20,822 nt of DNA from the NCBI GenBank assembly GCA_026389675.1, contig JAPLHJ010000142.1, positions 1-20,822 of the forward strand. The letters run 5' to 3'. The notes under the pieces are model-generated. The model saw only the letters and a list, made by a program, of their open reading frames with translations, ran no database searches and was not told where the DNA came from. This document shows positions 1-8,353 of this stretch, piece by piece. Source of the DNA: Chloroflexota bacterium. GTDB taxonomy: Bacteria > Chloroflexota > Dehalococcoidia > GIF9 > UBA5629. How positions within the stretch are numbered: position 1 is the first letter of the stretch; every line of letters begins with the position of its first letter. The translations under genes were made by a program, and so were the position numbers.

Positions 1-1
1 A

Positions 2-349
2 TTCGTTGACCCGCTGGGCTCGGTGATAATCGGCCTTTTTATTGTACAGTCCATCTACAATATCAGTGCTATGTCCGTGTACGACTTATTAGACCGTGCA
101 CTGGAAGAGTCGCTGCAATTAATCATACTGCGTGAATTAGCCGGCTATTTTGACGAATATGAAGCCATCCATGGTATCCGGTCGCGAAGGTCAGGCGCCA
201 ATGTGTATGTGGAGATATTCCTGGAATTCGACGGGGAGAAGAAGATGGCCGAAGTCCAGCAAGTGATTAATTCCATGAAAGCCAATCTGGAGAAGAAAAT
301 CCACGGCAGTGAGATCGTGATTTCACCTGCGACCGCAGATGTCGCCTGA
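2..349 (+). CDS. Cation diffusion facilitator (CDF) family transporter, C-terminal part
   Basis: The reading frame is open from the first bases of the window, so the gene is cut at its 5' end; 115 residues remain. CDF proteins are inner-membrane antiporters that export divalent metals (Zn, Fe, Mn, Co) in exchange for protons. The fragment begins with FVDPLGS and a hydrophobic stretch, which matches the fifth transmembrane helix of the family with its metal-binding Asp. The sixth helix follows, then a soluble C-terminal domain of about 80 residues containing IHGIRSRRSG and VYVEIFLEFDG, the ferredoxin-like fold that CDF dimers use in the cytoplasm. The GTG at 23 is internal and not a start. The stop is at 347-349 and the next gene begins about 45 bases later on the same strand. 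Metal specificity cannot be read from this part. Confidence 0.85.
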   Translation, partial: FVDPLGSVIIGLFIVQSIYNISAMSVYDLLDRALEESLQLIILRELAGYFDEYEAIHGIRSRRSGANVYVEIFLEFDGEKKMAEVQQVINSMKANLEKKIHGSEIVISPATADVA

Positions 350-394
350 TCTCGGCGGGATAGTTGAGAGTTTGCATGGTAAACAGTGAGAAAC

Positions 395-835
395 ATGACT
401 GACCAGATATTGACGTTAGAAGCTGCCGTTCTTGACGATATCCCCCGCATTATAGAATTTGTCGTCAGTTGGCTGGAACGCCGTGGGCTTGGAAAATACT
501 CTTTTCCGTTGGAGACGGCAGTGGACGAAGCAAGCACCAACGTTATAAAGCATGCCTATGGAGGAAGGGGGGGATTTTTCGAGATATCATGTGACACACA
601 GGGAAAAGATATAGTTATCAGTATCAAGGACCGTGGAAAACCCTTCGATCCGGGCTCAGTTCCGCAGCCGGATGTTAGTGCCGACCTGGAGAACAGGAAA
701 ATAGGTGGACTGGGAATATACATAATGAAGAAGATGATGGACGAAGTAAAGTATAGTTTCGATGTAATACAGGGGAACAGGCTGGAAATGCGAAAAACGA
801 TGGGACCGGCCGGCGAATCCTTGCCTGACCTATGA
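395..835 (+). CDS. RsbW/SpoIIAB-like anti-sigma factor ATPase
   Basis: A 146-residue GHKL-type ATPase of the HATPase_c_2 group. Relatives are serine kinases that bind a sigma factor and phosphorylate an STAS-domain antagonist. The N box is clear (ETAVDEASTNVIKHAY, Glu45 and Asn49), followed by the G1 motif DRGKPFDP (Asp79, Gly81) and the G2 motif GGLGIYIMKKMMDEV (Gly104-Gly107). No membrane segment or sensor domain is present, so this is a free-standing cytoplasmic protein. I chose ATG at 395, with GAG just upstream; an in-frame GTG at 386 would add three residues. No STAS antagonist, sigma factor or PP2C phosphatase gene is adjacent, so its partners must lie elsewhere. It follows the CDF gene by about 45 bases and may be co-transcribed. 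The family is certain; the specific regulatory target is unknown. Confidence 0.88.
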   Translation: MTDQILTLEAAVLDDIPRIIEFVVSWLERRGLGKYSFPLETAVDEASTNVIKHAYGGRGGFFEISCDTQGKDIVISIKDRGKPFDPGSVPQPDVSADLENRKIGGLGIYIMKKMMDEVKYSFDVIQGNRLEMRKTMGPAGESLPDL

Positions 836-897
836 TAATATCGTTGAGTGCCCGCTCTGTAAGGTGGTGAATGCCCTGTCCCGCCAATATTTAGCGT

Positions 898-1530
898 CTA
901 CGCGTGCTTGAGAGCGACGCTTTCGAGGACGTTAGCCACGTCCTCGCACATATCTGTCGCGCTCTCCATGTGCTCGTAAATCTCGCGCCATTTAATGATA
1001 TCGGCAATGTCCGAATCATCCTCAAAAAGTTCCGTCAGTGCGGTGCGGTAAATAGTATCGGCCAGGTTCTCCAGCCGGTTTATCTCCACGCAACTATTCA
1101 AGATCTTCTCCAGGTTCGAATTGTGCCGGCGCAGGCTGGGCATCACATTTTCAACTTCCGTGGTGATCTGGACAAGAATGTCTGCCAGTTCCCGGGCGCG
1201 TTTGCCAGGAGTTTTGACTTTATATAGCACCATGGTATCGGCCGACGATTGAATGAGATCTGTGACATCGTCCAGCGAATGTGCCAGCAGGCCGATATCT
1301 TCGCGGTCAAAAGGAGTGATAAAAGAGCGGTTCAACTGGAACATTATCTCGTGTGTAATGGTATCGCCCTGGTGTTCTATTTTGGTCATTTCCTCCAATT
1401 TCTCATCAAAACATTCCCAGCTGTAGATCATATCTTTGAGGCTTTCGGCTGCCCTTACCATGTTCTTGGCGCTGACCTCGAAAAGGTCAAAGAACTTGTC
1501 ATCCCGGGGCATCAAGTTGAACTTAAACAT
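898..1530 (-). CDS. DUF47/PhoU-like protein (Pit accessory family)
   Basis: A 210-residue, almost entirely helical protein of the DUF47 (TIGR00153) family, related to PhoU. Family members normally sit beside a PiT-type low-affinity phosphate transporter and are thought to modulate it. The hallmark segments are visible: IEHQGDTITHEI near residues 51-62, TPFDREDI near 72-79 and a second repeat-like stretch EINRLENLADTIYRTA near 149-164. There is no signal peptide or transmembrane helix. The neighbours downstream (RsbW, convergent) and upstream (amidase, divergent) are unrelated, and no PiT gene is in the window. There is no Shine-Dalgarno sequence before ATG 1530, and a perfect TATAAT (minus strand, 1549-1544) lies only 13 bases upstream, so the transcript may be nearly leaderless. 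Confidence 0.88.
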   Translation of the reverse strand: MFKFNLMPRDDKFFDLFEVSAKNMVRAAESLKDMIYSWECFDEKLEEMTKIEHQGDTITHEIMFQLNRSFITPFDREDIGLLAHSLDDVTDLIQSSADTMVLYKVKTPGKRARELADILVQITTEVENVMPSLRRHNSNLEKILNSCVEINRLENLADTIYRTALTELFEDDSDIADIIKWREIYEHMESATDMCEDVANVLESVALKHA

Positions 1531-1543
1531 AACTGACGGAAAA

Positions 1544-1549
1544 ATTATA
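1544..1549 (-). promoter_or_regulatory. Candidate -10 box for the DUF47 gene
   Basis: A perfect TATAAT read on the minus strand, 13 bases from the ATG at 1530. No convincing -35 hexamer sits 16-18 bases upstream. If it is used, the mRNA leader would be only a few bases long, consistent with the absence of a Shine-Dalgarno sequence before this gene. Confidence 0.4.
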
Positions 1550-1566
1550 ACACAGTCGCAAGCTGA

Positions 1567-1595
1567 TTGACATCAAGCAACGGGCGGCTTATCCT
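1567..1595 (+). promoter_or_regulatory. Sigma70-type promoter for the amidase/xylulokinase/GH3 cluster
   Basis: TTGACA at 1567-1572 matches the -35 consensus perfectly. After 17 bases TATCCT (1590-1595) matches 4 of 6 positions of the -10. Transcription would start near 1602, leaving a leader of about 27 bases that carries the Shine-Dalgarno sequence GAGAGGAGGGG (1608-1618) in front of ATG 1629. This supports 1629 over the in-frame TTG at 1605. Confidence 0.55.
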
Positions 1596-1628
1596 ATCAA
1601 TACTTTGGAGAGGAGGGGTATTTATAAA

Positions 1629-3032
1629 ATGTCTGAAATTTGCTGGTTATCCGCAGTCGAACTCATTGATGCTTATAAAAAGAAGAAGTTCTCGCCGCTG
1701 GAAGTGGTGCAGTCTCAGCTCGAACGAATTGCCAAGATCAATCCAAAGCTCAATGCCTTCGTTACACTTGTAGCGGATCTCGCCCTGATCGCAGCACGTG
1801 AATCCGCCAAAAGATACCAGGATGGAGTACCGGGGGCGCTTGATGGTGTGCCGGTAGCTATTAAGGATAATACGTTTACAAAGGGGATAAGGACCACCGA
1901 CGGCTCAAAGCTTTATGAGGATTTTGTACCCGACAAGGATGCGGTACTGGTATCAAGGCTGAAGGATGCCGGCGCCATCATACTCGGCAAGACCAACCTG
2001 CCTGAATTCGGCCTGGTTGGCATTACGGATAATGTCCTCTTTGGCAAAACACTCAACCCATGGAATTTAAGCAGGACGTCTGGCGGTTCAAGTGGAGGCT
2101 CAGCGGCAGCGGTTGCTGCCGGACTGTGCCCGATTGCGCAGGGCAATGATGGCGGCGGATCGATACGCATTCCTTCCAGCTTCTGTGGTGTCTTTGGTCT
2201 GAAGCCCACATATGGGAGGGTGCCTTATTACCCGCATATTCCGGGCTGGGAGACAATTAACCACGAAGGACCCATAACCCGTACGGTAGAGGATGCAGCG
2301 CTTATGCTGGATGTAATGGCCGGGCCATCTATCTACGACCAGAATTCATTGCCTGAATACCCCGGCAAGTTCCGTGAGGATATGAAAGGAAATATCCGCG
2401 GCATGCGTATCGCTTACTCCTCGGATTTGGGCGCCGGCTTACCCGTCGACCGGGAGGTGCTGGAGATGACCATGAAAGCTGCCTTTAGCTTCCGGGAGAT
2501 GGGCTGCCATGTGGATGAAATTAAGCCGGGCTGGATCAGCATGGAAGGAGCGTTCCTGACCACGGTGCTATCGGAAACATATACCGCGTTATTCAGCCAG
2601 ATGGAAAAGTATAAGAGCGTTGCCTACCCGCCTTACCTGCCTTTCATGGATTTTGCAGGGACCTTTACCAACCGCGACTTGATCCAGGTACAGTTTGACC
2701 GCCAGAAGCTTACCTGTCAGGCAGCCGAGGTGTTTGAAAAATATGACCTGCTGCTCACGCCCACCACCGCGGTTACCGCTTTCGAGGCAGGGCCACTGGG
2801 TCCGGCGAAAATCAATGGCCATGAGGGCAGCCCGAGCAACTGGGTCAGCTTCACATTCACATTTAATTTCCTCGGTCAGCCGGCAGCTTCAATTCCCTGC
2901 GGGTTCAATTCGGAGGGGTTGCCTGTCGGCCTGCAGATCGTCGGCAGGCGGTTTGACGAAGCGCTGGTATTGCGCGCTGCCGCGGCTTATGAAAAAGCGC
3001 ACCCGTGGGCCCATAAAAAACCCGGACTATAG
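1629..3032 (+). CDS. Amidase signature family hydrolase
   Basis: A 467-residue amidase of the signature family, cytoplasmic, hydrolysing an amide bond with a Ser-cisSer-Lys triad. The triad is intact: Lys79 in GVPVAIKDN, cis-Ser154 in TSGGSSGGSAAA and nucleophile Ser178 in GNDGGGSIRIPSSFCG, followed by the conserved GLKPTYGRVP. These positions are the same as those of the GatA subunit of the tRNA amidotransferase. However, no gatB or gatC lies nearby, and the GNDGGGSIRIP version of the loop is more like general amidases than GatA, so a stand-alone amidase of unknown substrate is preferred. The start at ATG 1629 is fixed by a strong Shine-Dalgarno at 1608-1618. The gene leads a same-strand cluster with a xylulokinase (120 bases downstream) and a GH3 glycosidase, but a functional link to sugar use is not obvious. 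Confidence 0.9.
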   Translation: MSEICWLSAVELIDAYKKKKFSPLEVVQSQLERIAKINPKLNAFVTLVADLALIAARESAKRYQDGVPGALDGVPVAIKDNTFTKGIRTTDGSKLYEDFVPDKDAVLVSRLKDAGAIILGKTNLPEFGLVGITDNVLFGKTLNPWNLSRTSGGSSGGSAAAVAAGLCPIAQGNDGGGSIRIPSSFCGVFGLKPTYGRVPYYPHIPGWETINHEGPITRTVEDAALMLDVMAGPSIYDQNSLPEYPGKFREDMKGNIRGMRIAYSSDLGAGLPVDREVLEMTMKAAFSFREMGCHVDEIKPGWISMEGAFLTTVLSETYTALFSQMEKYKSVAYPPYLPFMDFAGTFTNRDLIQVQFDRQKLTCQAAEVFEKYDLLLTPTTAVTAFEAGPLGPAKINGHEGSPSNWVSFTFTFNFLGQPAASIPCGFNSEGLPVGLQIVGRRFDEALVLRAAAAYEKAHPWAHKKPGL

Positions 3033-3152
3033 AAATATAACACGCAAATTTCCGGCGTGAGAAAAACAGGGAACGGCGTTGGGCGCCGGTTTATTGACGC
3101 AGCATATAAGGCAGGTTTATTCGAGCAGGAAGAGATAACGGGCTATTATCTT

Positions 3153-4701
3153 ATGGAATACACTCTGGGTATTGACCTGGGGACAACAGGCGTTAAAGTC
3201 CTCCTTGTCTCGGAAAAGGGTGAAGTTGTCGCATCCGGTAACGGGGAATACCCGCTGCTTGTGCCCAGGCCTAATTGGGCCGAGCAGGATGCTGAAGCCT
3301 GGTGGGATGCGACGGTTTCTGCCGTGAGAAGTTGCCTGGCGGAAGCCTGCGTAGCGGTGGGGAAAGAGGTGAAAGTGGCTGCCATAGGGCTTTCCGGCCA
3401 GATGCACGGCTCGGTTTTCCTTGGTGATAAAGGGGAGGTTCTGCGGCCCGCCATCTTGTGGAATGATCAGAGGACAGTTGATCAGTGCCGGCAGATCACA
3501 GCTATGGTCGGCGCGGAAAGGCTGGTTGAGCTTACTTCGAACCGGGCGTTGACCGGCTTCACCGCGCCCAAGATATTATGGCTTAAGCAAAACGAACCGG
3601 AATCCTATGCTAAGGTCAATAAAATCCTGTTGCCCAAGGACTATATACGCTACAGGCTGGCCGGTGTCTTTGCTACCGAAGTTTCCGATGCCTCGGGGAC
3701 ATTGCTTTTCAATGTCAGGGAACGTAAATTGTCGGTTGAAATGCTTGATGCGCTCGAAATCCCCGGTAACTGGCTGCCCGATTGTTTTGAATCCACTGTA
3801 GTCAGCAGCCGTGTTAGTGCGGACGCGGCCAGGCTGACCGGCCTCGACAGGGGTACACCTATCGTGGGGGGTGGGGGAGACCAGGCGGCCGGGGCCGTGG
3901 GGGAACGGCATAGTGAATACAGGTGTTGCGTCCTGTGTACTGGGAACAAGCGGCGTTGTTTTCTGGCATTGCGATACACCTGCTTACGATCCCCTGGCCA
4001 GGCTGCATTCATTCTGCCATGCTGTTCCCGGCAAGTGGCATATGATGGGAGTTACACTGGCTGCCGGGGGTTCACTGCGCTGGTTCCGCGATACTCTTTG
4101 CCAGGATATCAAAGCGGATGCCGGAAAAAAAGGTATCGATCCCTATGAAATAATTGGCGGGATGGCGCAGGAGATATCAGCGGGCGCGGAAGGATTGTTA
4201 TTCCTTCCCTACCTGGCAGGGGAGAGGACGCCCTATTCTGATGCCGATGCCAGGGGTGCTTTCCTGGGACTGTCGCTGCGCCATACCAGGGCACATATGG
4301 CACGGTCGGTGATGGAAGGGATAACCATGAGCCTCAAAGATTGCCTGGATTTAGGGGAGCAGAGTGGGGTGCAGGCGTCCCGCATATTCCTTTCCGGTGG
4401 AGGCGCCAGGAGCGCGTTCTGGCAACAGATGGCCGCCGATATATTTGAGATTGAAGTGGCGAGGGCGGGCAGCGACGAAGGCCCTGCCTACGGCGCAGCC
4501 CTGCTGGCGGCTGTCGGTGTGGGAATACATGAGTCGGTTCAAGCGGCGTGCGCAACATGCGTCAGGGTAAAAGACACTGCGAAGCCCAATTCAGCGCAAG
4601 CCGACAGGTACAGGCGCCTCTACGGGATTTATCGTACGCTTTACCCTGCTCTGACGGGATTCTACAAGATGGATGCCTCGTTTATTAATGGATATGCCTG
4701 A
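3153..4701 (+). pseudogene. xylB: Xylulokinase (FGGY family), frameshifted
   Basis: Xylulokinase transfers phosphate from ATP to D-xylulose, feeding the pentose phosphate pathway. The N-terminal half begins MEYTLGIDLGTTGVKVLL (ATP phosphate-1 motif) and carries SGQMHG at residues 81-86, a mark of xylulokinases, then LLPKDYIRYRL and the catalytic-base motif GGGGDQAAGAVG (Asp243). At the G run 3899-3903 the frame changes: homology continues one frame over with NGIVNTGVASCVLGTSG, AAGGSLRWFRD and FLPYLAGERTPYSDADARG, ending at 4701. Removing one G (five to four) restores an uninterrupted protein of about 515 residues, the normal family length. The lesion is therefore either a one-base sequencing or assembly error in a homopolymer or a recent mutation; the two halves show no other decay. 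The TGA overlaps ATG 4701, and the GH3 gene follows. The start at 3153 is chosen by homology; it has no well-placed Shine-Dalgarno, and an extension from GTG 3057 lacks homology. Confidence 0.88.
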
Positions 4702-4733
4702 TGGCTGGCTTACGGCCGGGGGGAGATAGTCAT

Positions 4734-7022
4734 ATGGAGATTTACCGCGACGGTTCTAAACCGGTGCCTGAAAGGGTAGCTGATCTGCTTGCCAAAATGA
4801 CGCTGCCGGAGAAGATTGCCCAGATCGGCTCGGTCTGGGCAATGGAGGTGCTGGAGGACAGGAGGTTTTCAGGGGAGAAAGCTTTAAAGCTGATTAAAAA
4901 TGGGTTGGGAGGGGTCAGCCGGGCCGGGGTCGGGACTGGTCTGGGACCCGGCCGGATAGCCGTTTTTGTCAATGACCTGCAGAGGTTCCTGGTGGAAAAT
5001 ACCAGGCTGGGCATCCCCGCCATTGTCCACGAGGAGTGCCTGACCGGCTTCATGGCCAGGGAGGCCACCATATTTCCCCAGATAATCGGTATGGCCAGCA
5101 CCTGGGAACCCGGTCTGGTGCAGAAGATGATGGAAGTGAGCAGGAGGCAAATGCTGGCCGTCGGTGTGCGCCAGGGGCTTTCCCCGGTCCTGGATGTAGC
5201 CCGGGACCCGCGATGGGGCAGGATGGAGGAAACCTTTGGCGAAGATCCTTATCTCATAGCGAGAATGGGCGTAGCCTACGTCCGGGGATTGCAGGGCGAT
5301 GATATCAGTAACGGGGTTATCTCCACCGTAAAGCATTTTGCCGGCTACGGCAAGCCGGAGGCAGGCCTTAACCACGCACCCTCAGATATCCCGCCGCGTA
5401 TGCTGCGGGAAGTGTATCTTTACCCCTTTGAAAAGGCGGTCAGCGAAGGTGGTGCGTGCTCGGTCATGAATGCCTACCAGGAAATAGACGGAATGCCCTG
5501 CGCTGCATCCCTGGAACTATTGACAACCATACTGCGTAACGAGTGGGGGTTCGATGGCATGGTGGTATCTGACTACTACGCGGTGCTAATGTTGCATACC
5601 TTCCACCGCATAGCCTCCGGCCGGGTAGAGGCTGCCCGTCTGGCGCTGTCTGCGGGGATAGACATGGAGCTTCCCAGGAACGACTGCTATACGGAAGCGC
5701 TTGTAGAGGAAGTTGCCGCCGGAAAATTCATGGTTGACATAATAGACCGTGCTGTCGCCAGTGTGCTCAAGATGAAATTCAGGCTCGGGCTTTTTGAGAA
5801 ACCGTATGTTGAGAGTCCCGACGTAACGAAGATATTCGATACCGTAGATAACCGTGCCCTGGCGTTGGAAGCGGCTCGCAAATCGATAGTGCTCTTAAAG
5901 AACGAGAATAATCTGTTGCCGCTGGATAAGGGAGCAGGGACGATCGCCGTTATCGGTCCCAACGCCGATAGTGCCAGGAACCAGCTCGGGGACTATACGT
6001 ACCCGGGGCATATAGGCATAACTGCTATGACAGCTGATTCCCTCGGTTGCAGGCTGCCGGCGGAAGATATACAACCGGATAGCATTCCTGTGAGGGTGGT
6101 GACGCTGCTGGAAGGAATAGAAAATAGTCTACATGGAGGAACAAGAGTGCTGTACGCTGCAGGCTGTGGCGTTTGCGATGGTTCTGAGGACGATATCGCC
6201 GGGGCAGTGAGTATTGCCAGGCAGGCGGACTTCGTTATTTTAACGGTTGGCGGTAAATCGGGACTGATGCCAGATTGCACCTGCGGAGAGATGCGCGATT
6301 CTGCTGACCTGCGCTTGCCCGGGGCACAGGAGCAACTTGTCAAGGCTGTGTATGAAACGGGCAGGCCGGTCGTCATGGTGATCATGGATGGCAGGCCACT
6401 GGCTCTGGGTTGGATGGCTGATAAGATACCCGCCATCCTGATGGCCTGGAAGCCGGGCGAGGAAGGCGGGAATGCTGTGGCTGACGTGCTCTTTGGAGAT
6501 TGTAACCCGGGAGGCAAATTACCGGTGACCTTCCCCAGGAGCGCAGGCCAAGTGCCTGTTTACTACGGCATCAGGCCATCGGGAGGCAAATCGCAGTTCT
6601 GGGGCGATTATACCGACTGCCAGGTGGCTCCCCGGTATGAATTCGGATACGGCCTGAGTTATACCACTTTTGCCTTGAGCAACCTGCATATTTCGCCTTC
6701 CCTCGTTGACAAAAATGGAACGGTGGTCATAAAGGCGGATGTCAAGAATACCGGCGGCCGGCAGGGCGACGAGGTTGTACAATTGTATATCAATGATGTC
6801 GTTTCCAGCCTGACGCGCCCGGTGCTGCAGTTGAAGGGGTTCCGGCGCTTATCGCTGCAACCTGGCGGGAACGCTACGGTAGAATTTGCTTTACCGGTTA
6901 AAGAGTTGGCCTATTATGACGTTAACATGCAACTGGCAGTTGAGCCCGGTGTATTTACCGTGATGGTAGGTACATCTTCCAAGAATATAATGCTCACGGG
7001 GCAACTTGAAGTTCAAGAGTAG
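4734..7022 (+). CDS. Glycoside hydrolase family 3 beta-glucosidase/beta-xylosidase
   Basis: A 762-residue GH3 enzyme, which removes non-reducing terminal beta-linked glucose, xylose or related sugars with retention. The N-terminal barrel contains LDVARDPRWGRMEETFGEDP (about 153-172), KHFAGYG (200-206) and the nucleophile Asp280 in GFDGMVVSDYY. The second alpha/beta domain begins near ALEAARKSIVLLKN and includes a likely acid/base loop around GEMRDSADLRLPGAQ. A fibronectin-III-like domain closes the protein (VKNTGGRQGDEVVQLYI, then PVLQLKGFRRL). There is no signal peptide, so it should act on imported oligosaccharides in the cytoplasm. I chose ATG 4734 because of the GGGGGAG Shine-Dalgarno just upstream; an ATG at 4701 overlapping the xylB stop would add 11 residues. 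Its position after a xylulokinase favours beta-xylosidase activity, but sequence alone does not separate xyloside from glucoside. Confidence 0.92.
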   Translation: MEIYRDGSKPVPERVADLLAKMTLPEKIAQIGSVWAMEVLEDRRFSGEKALKLIKNGLGGVSRAGVGTGLGPGRIAVFVNDLQRFLVENTRLGIPAIVHEECLTGFMAREATIFPQIIGMASTWEPGLVQKMMEVSRRQMLAVGVRQGLSPVLDVARDPRWGRMEETFGEDPYLIARMGVAYVRGLQGDDISNGVISTVKHFAGYGKPEAGLNHAPSDIPPRMLREVYLYPFEKAVSEGGACSVMNAYQEIDGMPCAASLELLTTILRNEWGFDGMVVSDYYAVLMLHTFHRIASGRVEAARLALSAGIDMELPRNDCYTEALVEEVAAGKFMVDIIDRAVASVLKMKFRLGLFEKPYVESPDVTKIFDTVDNRALALEAARKSIVLLKNENNLLPLDKGAGTIAVIGPNADSARNQLGDYTYPGHIGITAMTADSLGCRLPAEDIQPDSIPVRVVTLLEGIENSLHGGTRVLYAAGCGVCDGSEDDIAGAVSIARQADFVILTVGGKSGLMPDCTCGEMRDSADLRLPGAQEQLVKAVYETGRPVVMVIMDGRPLALGWMADKIPAILMAWKPGEEGGNAVADVLFGDCNPGGKLPVTFPRSAGQVPVYYGIRPSGGKSQFWGDYTDCQVAPRYEFGYGLSYTTFALSNLHISPSLVDKNGTVVIKADVKNTGGRQGDEVVQLYINDVVSSLTRPVLQLKGFRRLSLQPGGNATVEFALPVKELAYYDVNMQLAVEPGVFTVMVGTSSKNIMLTGQLEVQE

Positions 7023-7169
7023 TATGATCGGTCAGAAAGCTTCTGCTGGATAAATTAAAACCAGGACTCATTTTATTTCATGAAAGTGGTTCAGGAGGAT
7101 GGCAACCTGGCATGGTCAAGCCCTGTGTGGGTGCAAAAATGAGCGGCGCTGAAACTCACGGCTGCTGCT

Positions 7170-8330
7170 TCAGGGATTGAAGACTGTAAACCTGCCGTTC
7201 CTGATAATCTGAACTATTGATGGATGGACCGGTTCACGCGAACCGTCGAAGCTAAAAGAGCCGAGGGGCGTGGTGAAGTTAGCGATTTCTGCCAGTGCGT
7301 TGCGGATAGCGCCGGGTTCGTTGCTTCGGCTTGTCCTCACCGCATTTGCAATAAGCCATGTACCTGTATAAGCCTGGGCGGCAAACTGATCCGGTTGAAC
7401 CCCATAGGCCTTCTGGAAAGCCGAGATGAAGGCCAGGTTCCGGGGGTTGGTATTGCCGATATTCCAGGCAGTGCCGGCCATGACACCTTCAGCATCGCTA
7501 CCCGCCTGCGTGATCAGATCGGGCGAGTTAAAGCCGTTGCCCCCGATGATCAGTCCGGTGTAGCCGAGCGCACGGGCCTGCTTGATGATCGGTGAGGCTT
7601 CTCTGGCCAGCGCCGACACCAATATCGCATCCGGTTTACGCGCGATGATTTTCTCAAGCTGTGCTTTGAAATCCGTGTCGCCGCGCGCAAAGGTTTCATC
7701 AGCAAGTACCTGCAGGCCGTTCTTTTCTACGGCGTCGCGGAACGCCTGGTATCCGGCTCGGGTGTAGTCGTCATCACTCCCCCACAGGTAAGCAACCTTA
7801 ACGATGCGGAGCTGGCTGGCTGCCGCCTTGATGGTGCCGCCTATGACCGATGATTCAGGCAGGCTGCAGCGGAAGATATAGTTTCCCATCGTTCCCATCG
7901 CGGTGATTCCCGGCACGGTATTGCTCACCGCCATGACAGGTATGCTGTTTTTCTGTGCCTCGGGGTCAGCCTTAAAAGCCTGCGACGATAGTGTCGGCCC
8001 GATAATTGCTGCCACCTTGTTATCGCTGATCAATGTGGAAATTGCTGCGGCTGCGGAGTCGCCTGAGGACCCTCCGTCTATTACCACCAACCGTAACTCT
8101 CTATTGCCAGCCAGGTAATTGCTGTCATTGATCTCTCTGACCGCTAACTCGATGCCCTTTTTCTGTGATACCCCGTACGCCGCGGCATCCCCGCTTAATC
8201 CTATTAGGGCGCCAATGGTAACGTATGACCTCTGATCAACCTTTGCAGCGGTATCCTGCGCAGCAGTATTGCAGGCAGAAGTGATCAAAGCGCATAGCGT
8301 AATAGCCAGGATCAGACGTATTTTATCCAA
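7170..8330 (-). CDS. Branched-chain amino acid-type ABC transporter substrate-binding lipoprotein
   Basis: About 386 residues, of the Leu/Ile/Val-binding protein type (Peripla_BP_6, LivJ-like), which captures a small solute outside the membrane and passes it to an ABC permease. From the TTG at 8330 the protein begins with Asp-Lys-Ile-Arg, a hydrophobic segment and a lipobox ending ITSAC at Cys20, so it should be lipid-anchored. The mature part starts YVTIGALIGLSGDAAAYG and continues through KVAAIIGPTLSSQAF and AYLWGSDDDYTRAG. The longer frame to 8423 overlaps DUF3795 and adds 31 residues that fit no signal peptide, so it was rejected. TTG has no clear Shine-Dalgarno, and the start is uncertain. 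The gene lies 23 bases after DUF3795 on the same strand, probably in its transcript. No LivHMGF permease or ATPase gene is in the window, and the ligand may not be an amino acid. Confidence 0.88.
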   Translation of the reverse strand: MDKIRLILAITLCALITSACNTAAQDTAAKVDQRSYVTIGALIGLSGDAAAYGVSQKKGIELAVREINDSNYLAGNRELRLVVIDGGSSGDSAAAAISTLISDNKVAAIIGPTLSSQAFKADPEAQKNSIPVMAVSNTVPGITAMGTMGNYIFRCSLPESSVIGGTIKAAASQLRIVKVAYLWGSDDDYTRAGYQAFRDAVEKNGLQVLADETFARGDTDFKAQLEKIIARKPDAILVSALAREASPIIKQARALGYTGLIIGGNGFNSPDLITQAGSDAEGVMAGTAWNIGNTNPRNLAFISAFQKAYGVQPDQFAAQAYTGTWLIANAVRTSRSNEPGAIRNALAEIANFTTPLGSFSFDGSREPVHPSIVQIIRNGRFTVFNP

Positions 8331-8353
8331 TTTAAAATTTCGAAATAAATAAT

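Noticed and set aside
3057..3152. Upstream extension of xylulokinase from GTG 3057
   Set aside because: The added 32 residues have no match to the family, and MEYTLGIDLGTTG at 3153 is where FGGY kinases start.
3897..3906. Programmed ribosomal frameshift in xylulokinase
   Set aside because: No slippery heptamer, internal Shine-Dalgarno or downstream pseudoknot was apparent; a one-base indel in a G run is simpler.
7023..7169. 147-base convergent gap after GH3
   Set aside because: Checked for a terminator, tRNA or small gene; only a 16-codon frame and a five-base stem were found, neither convincing.
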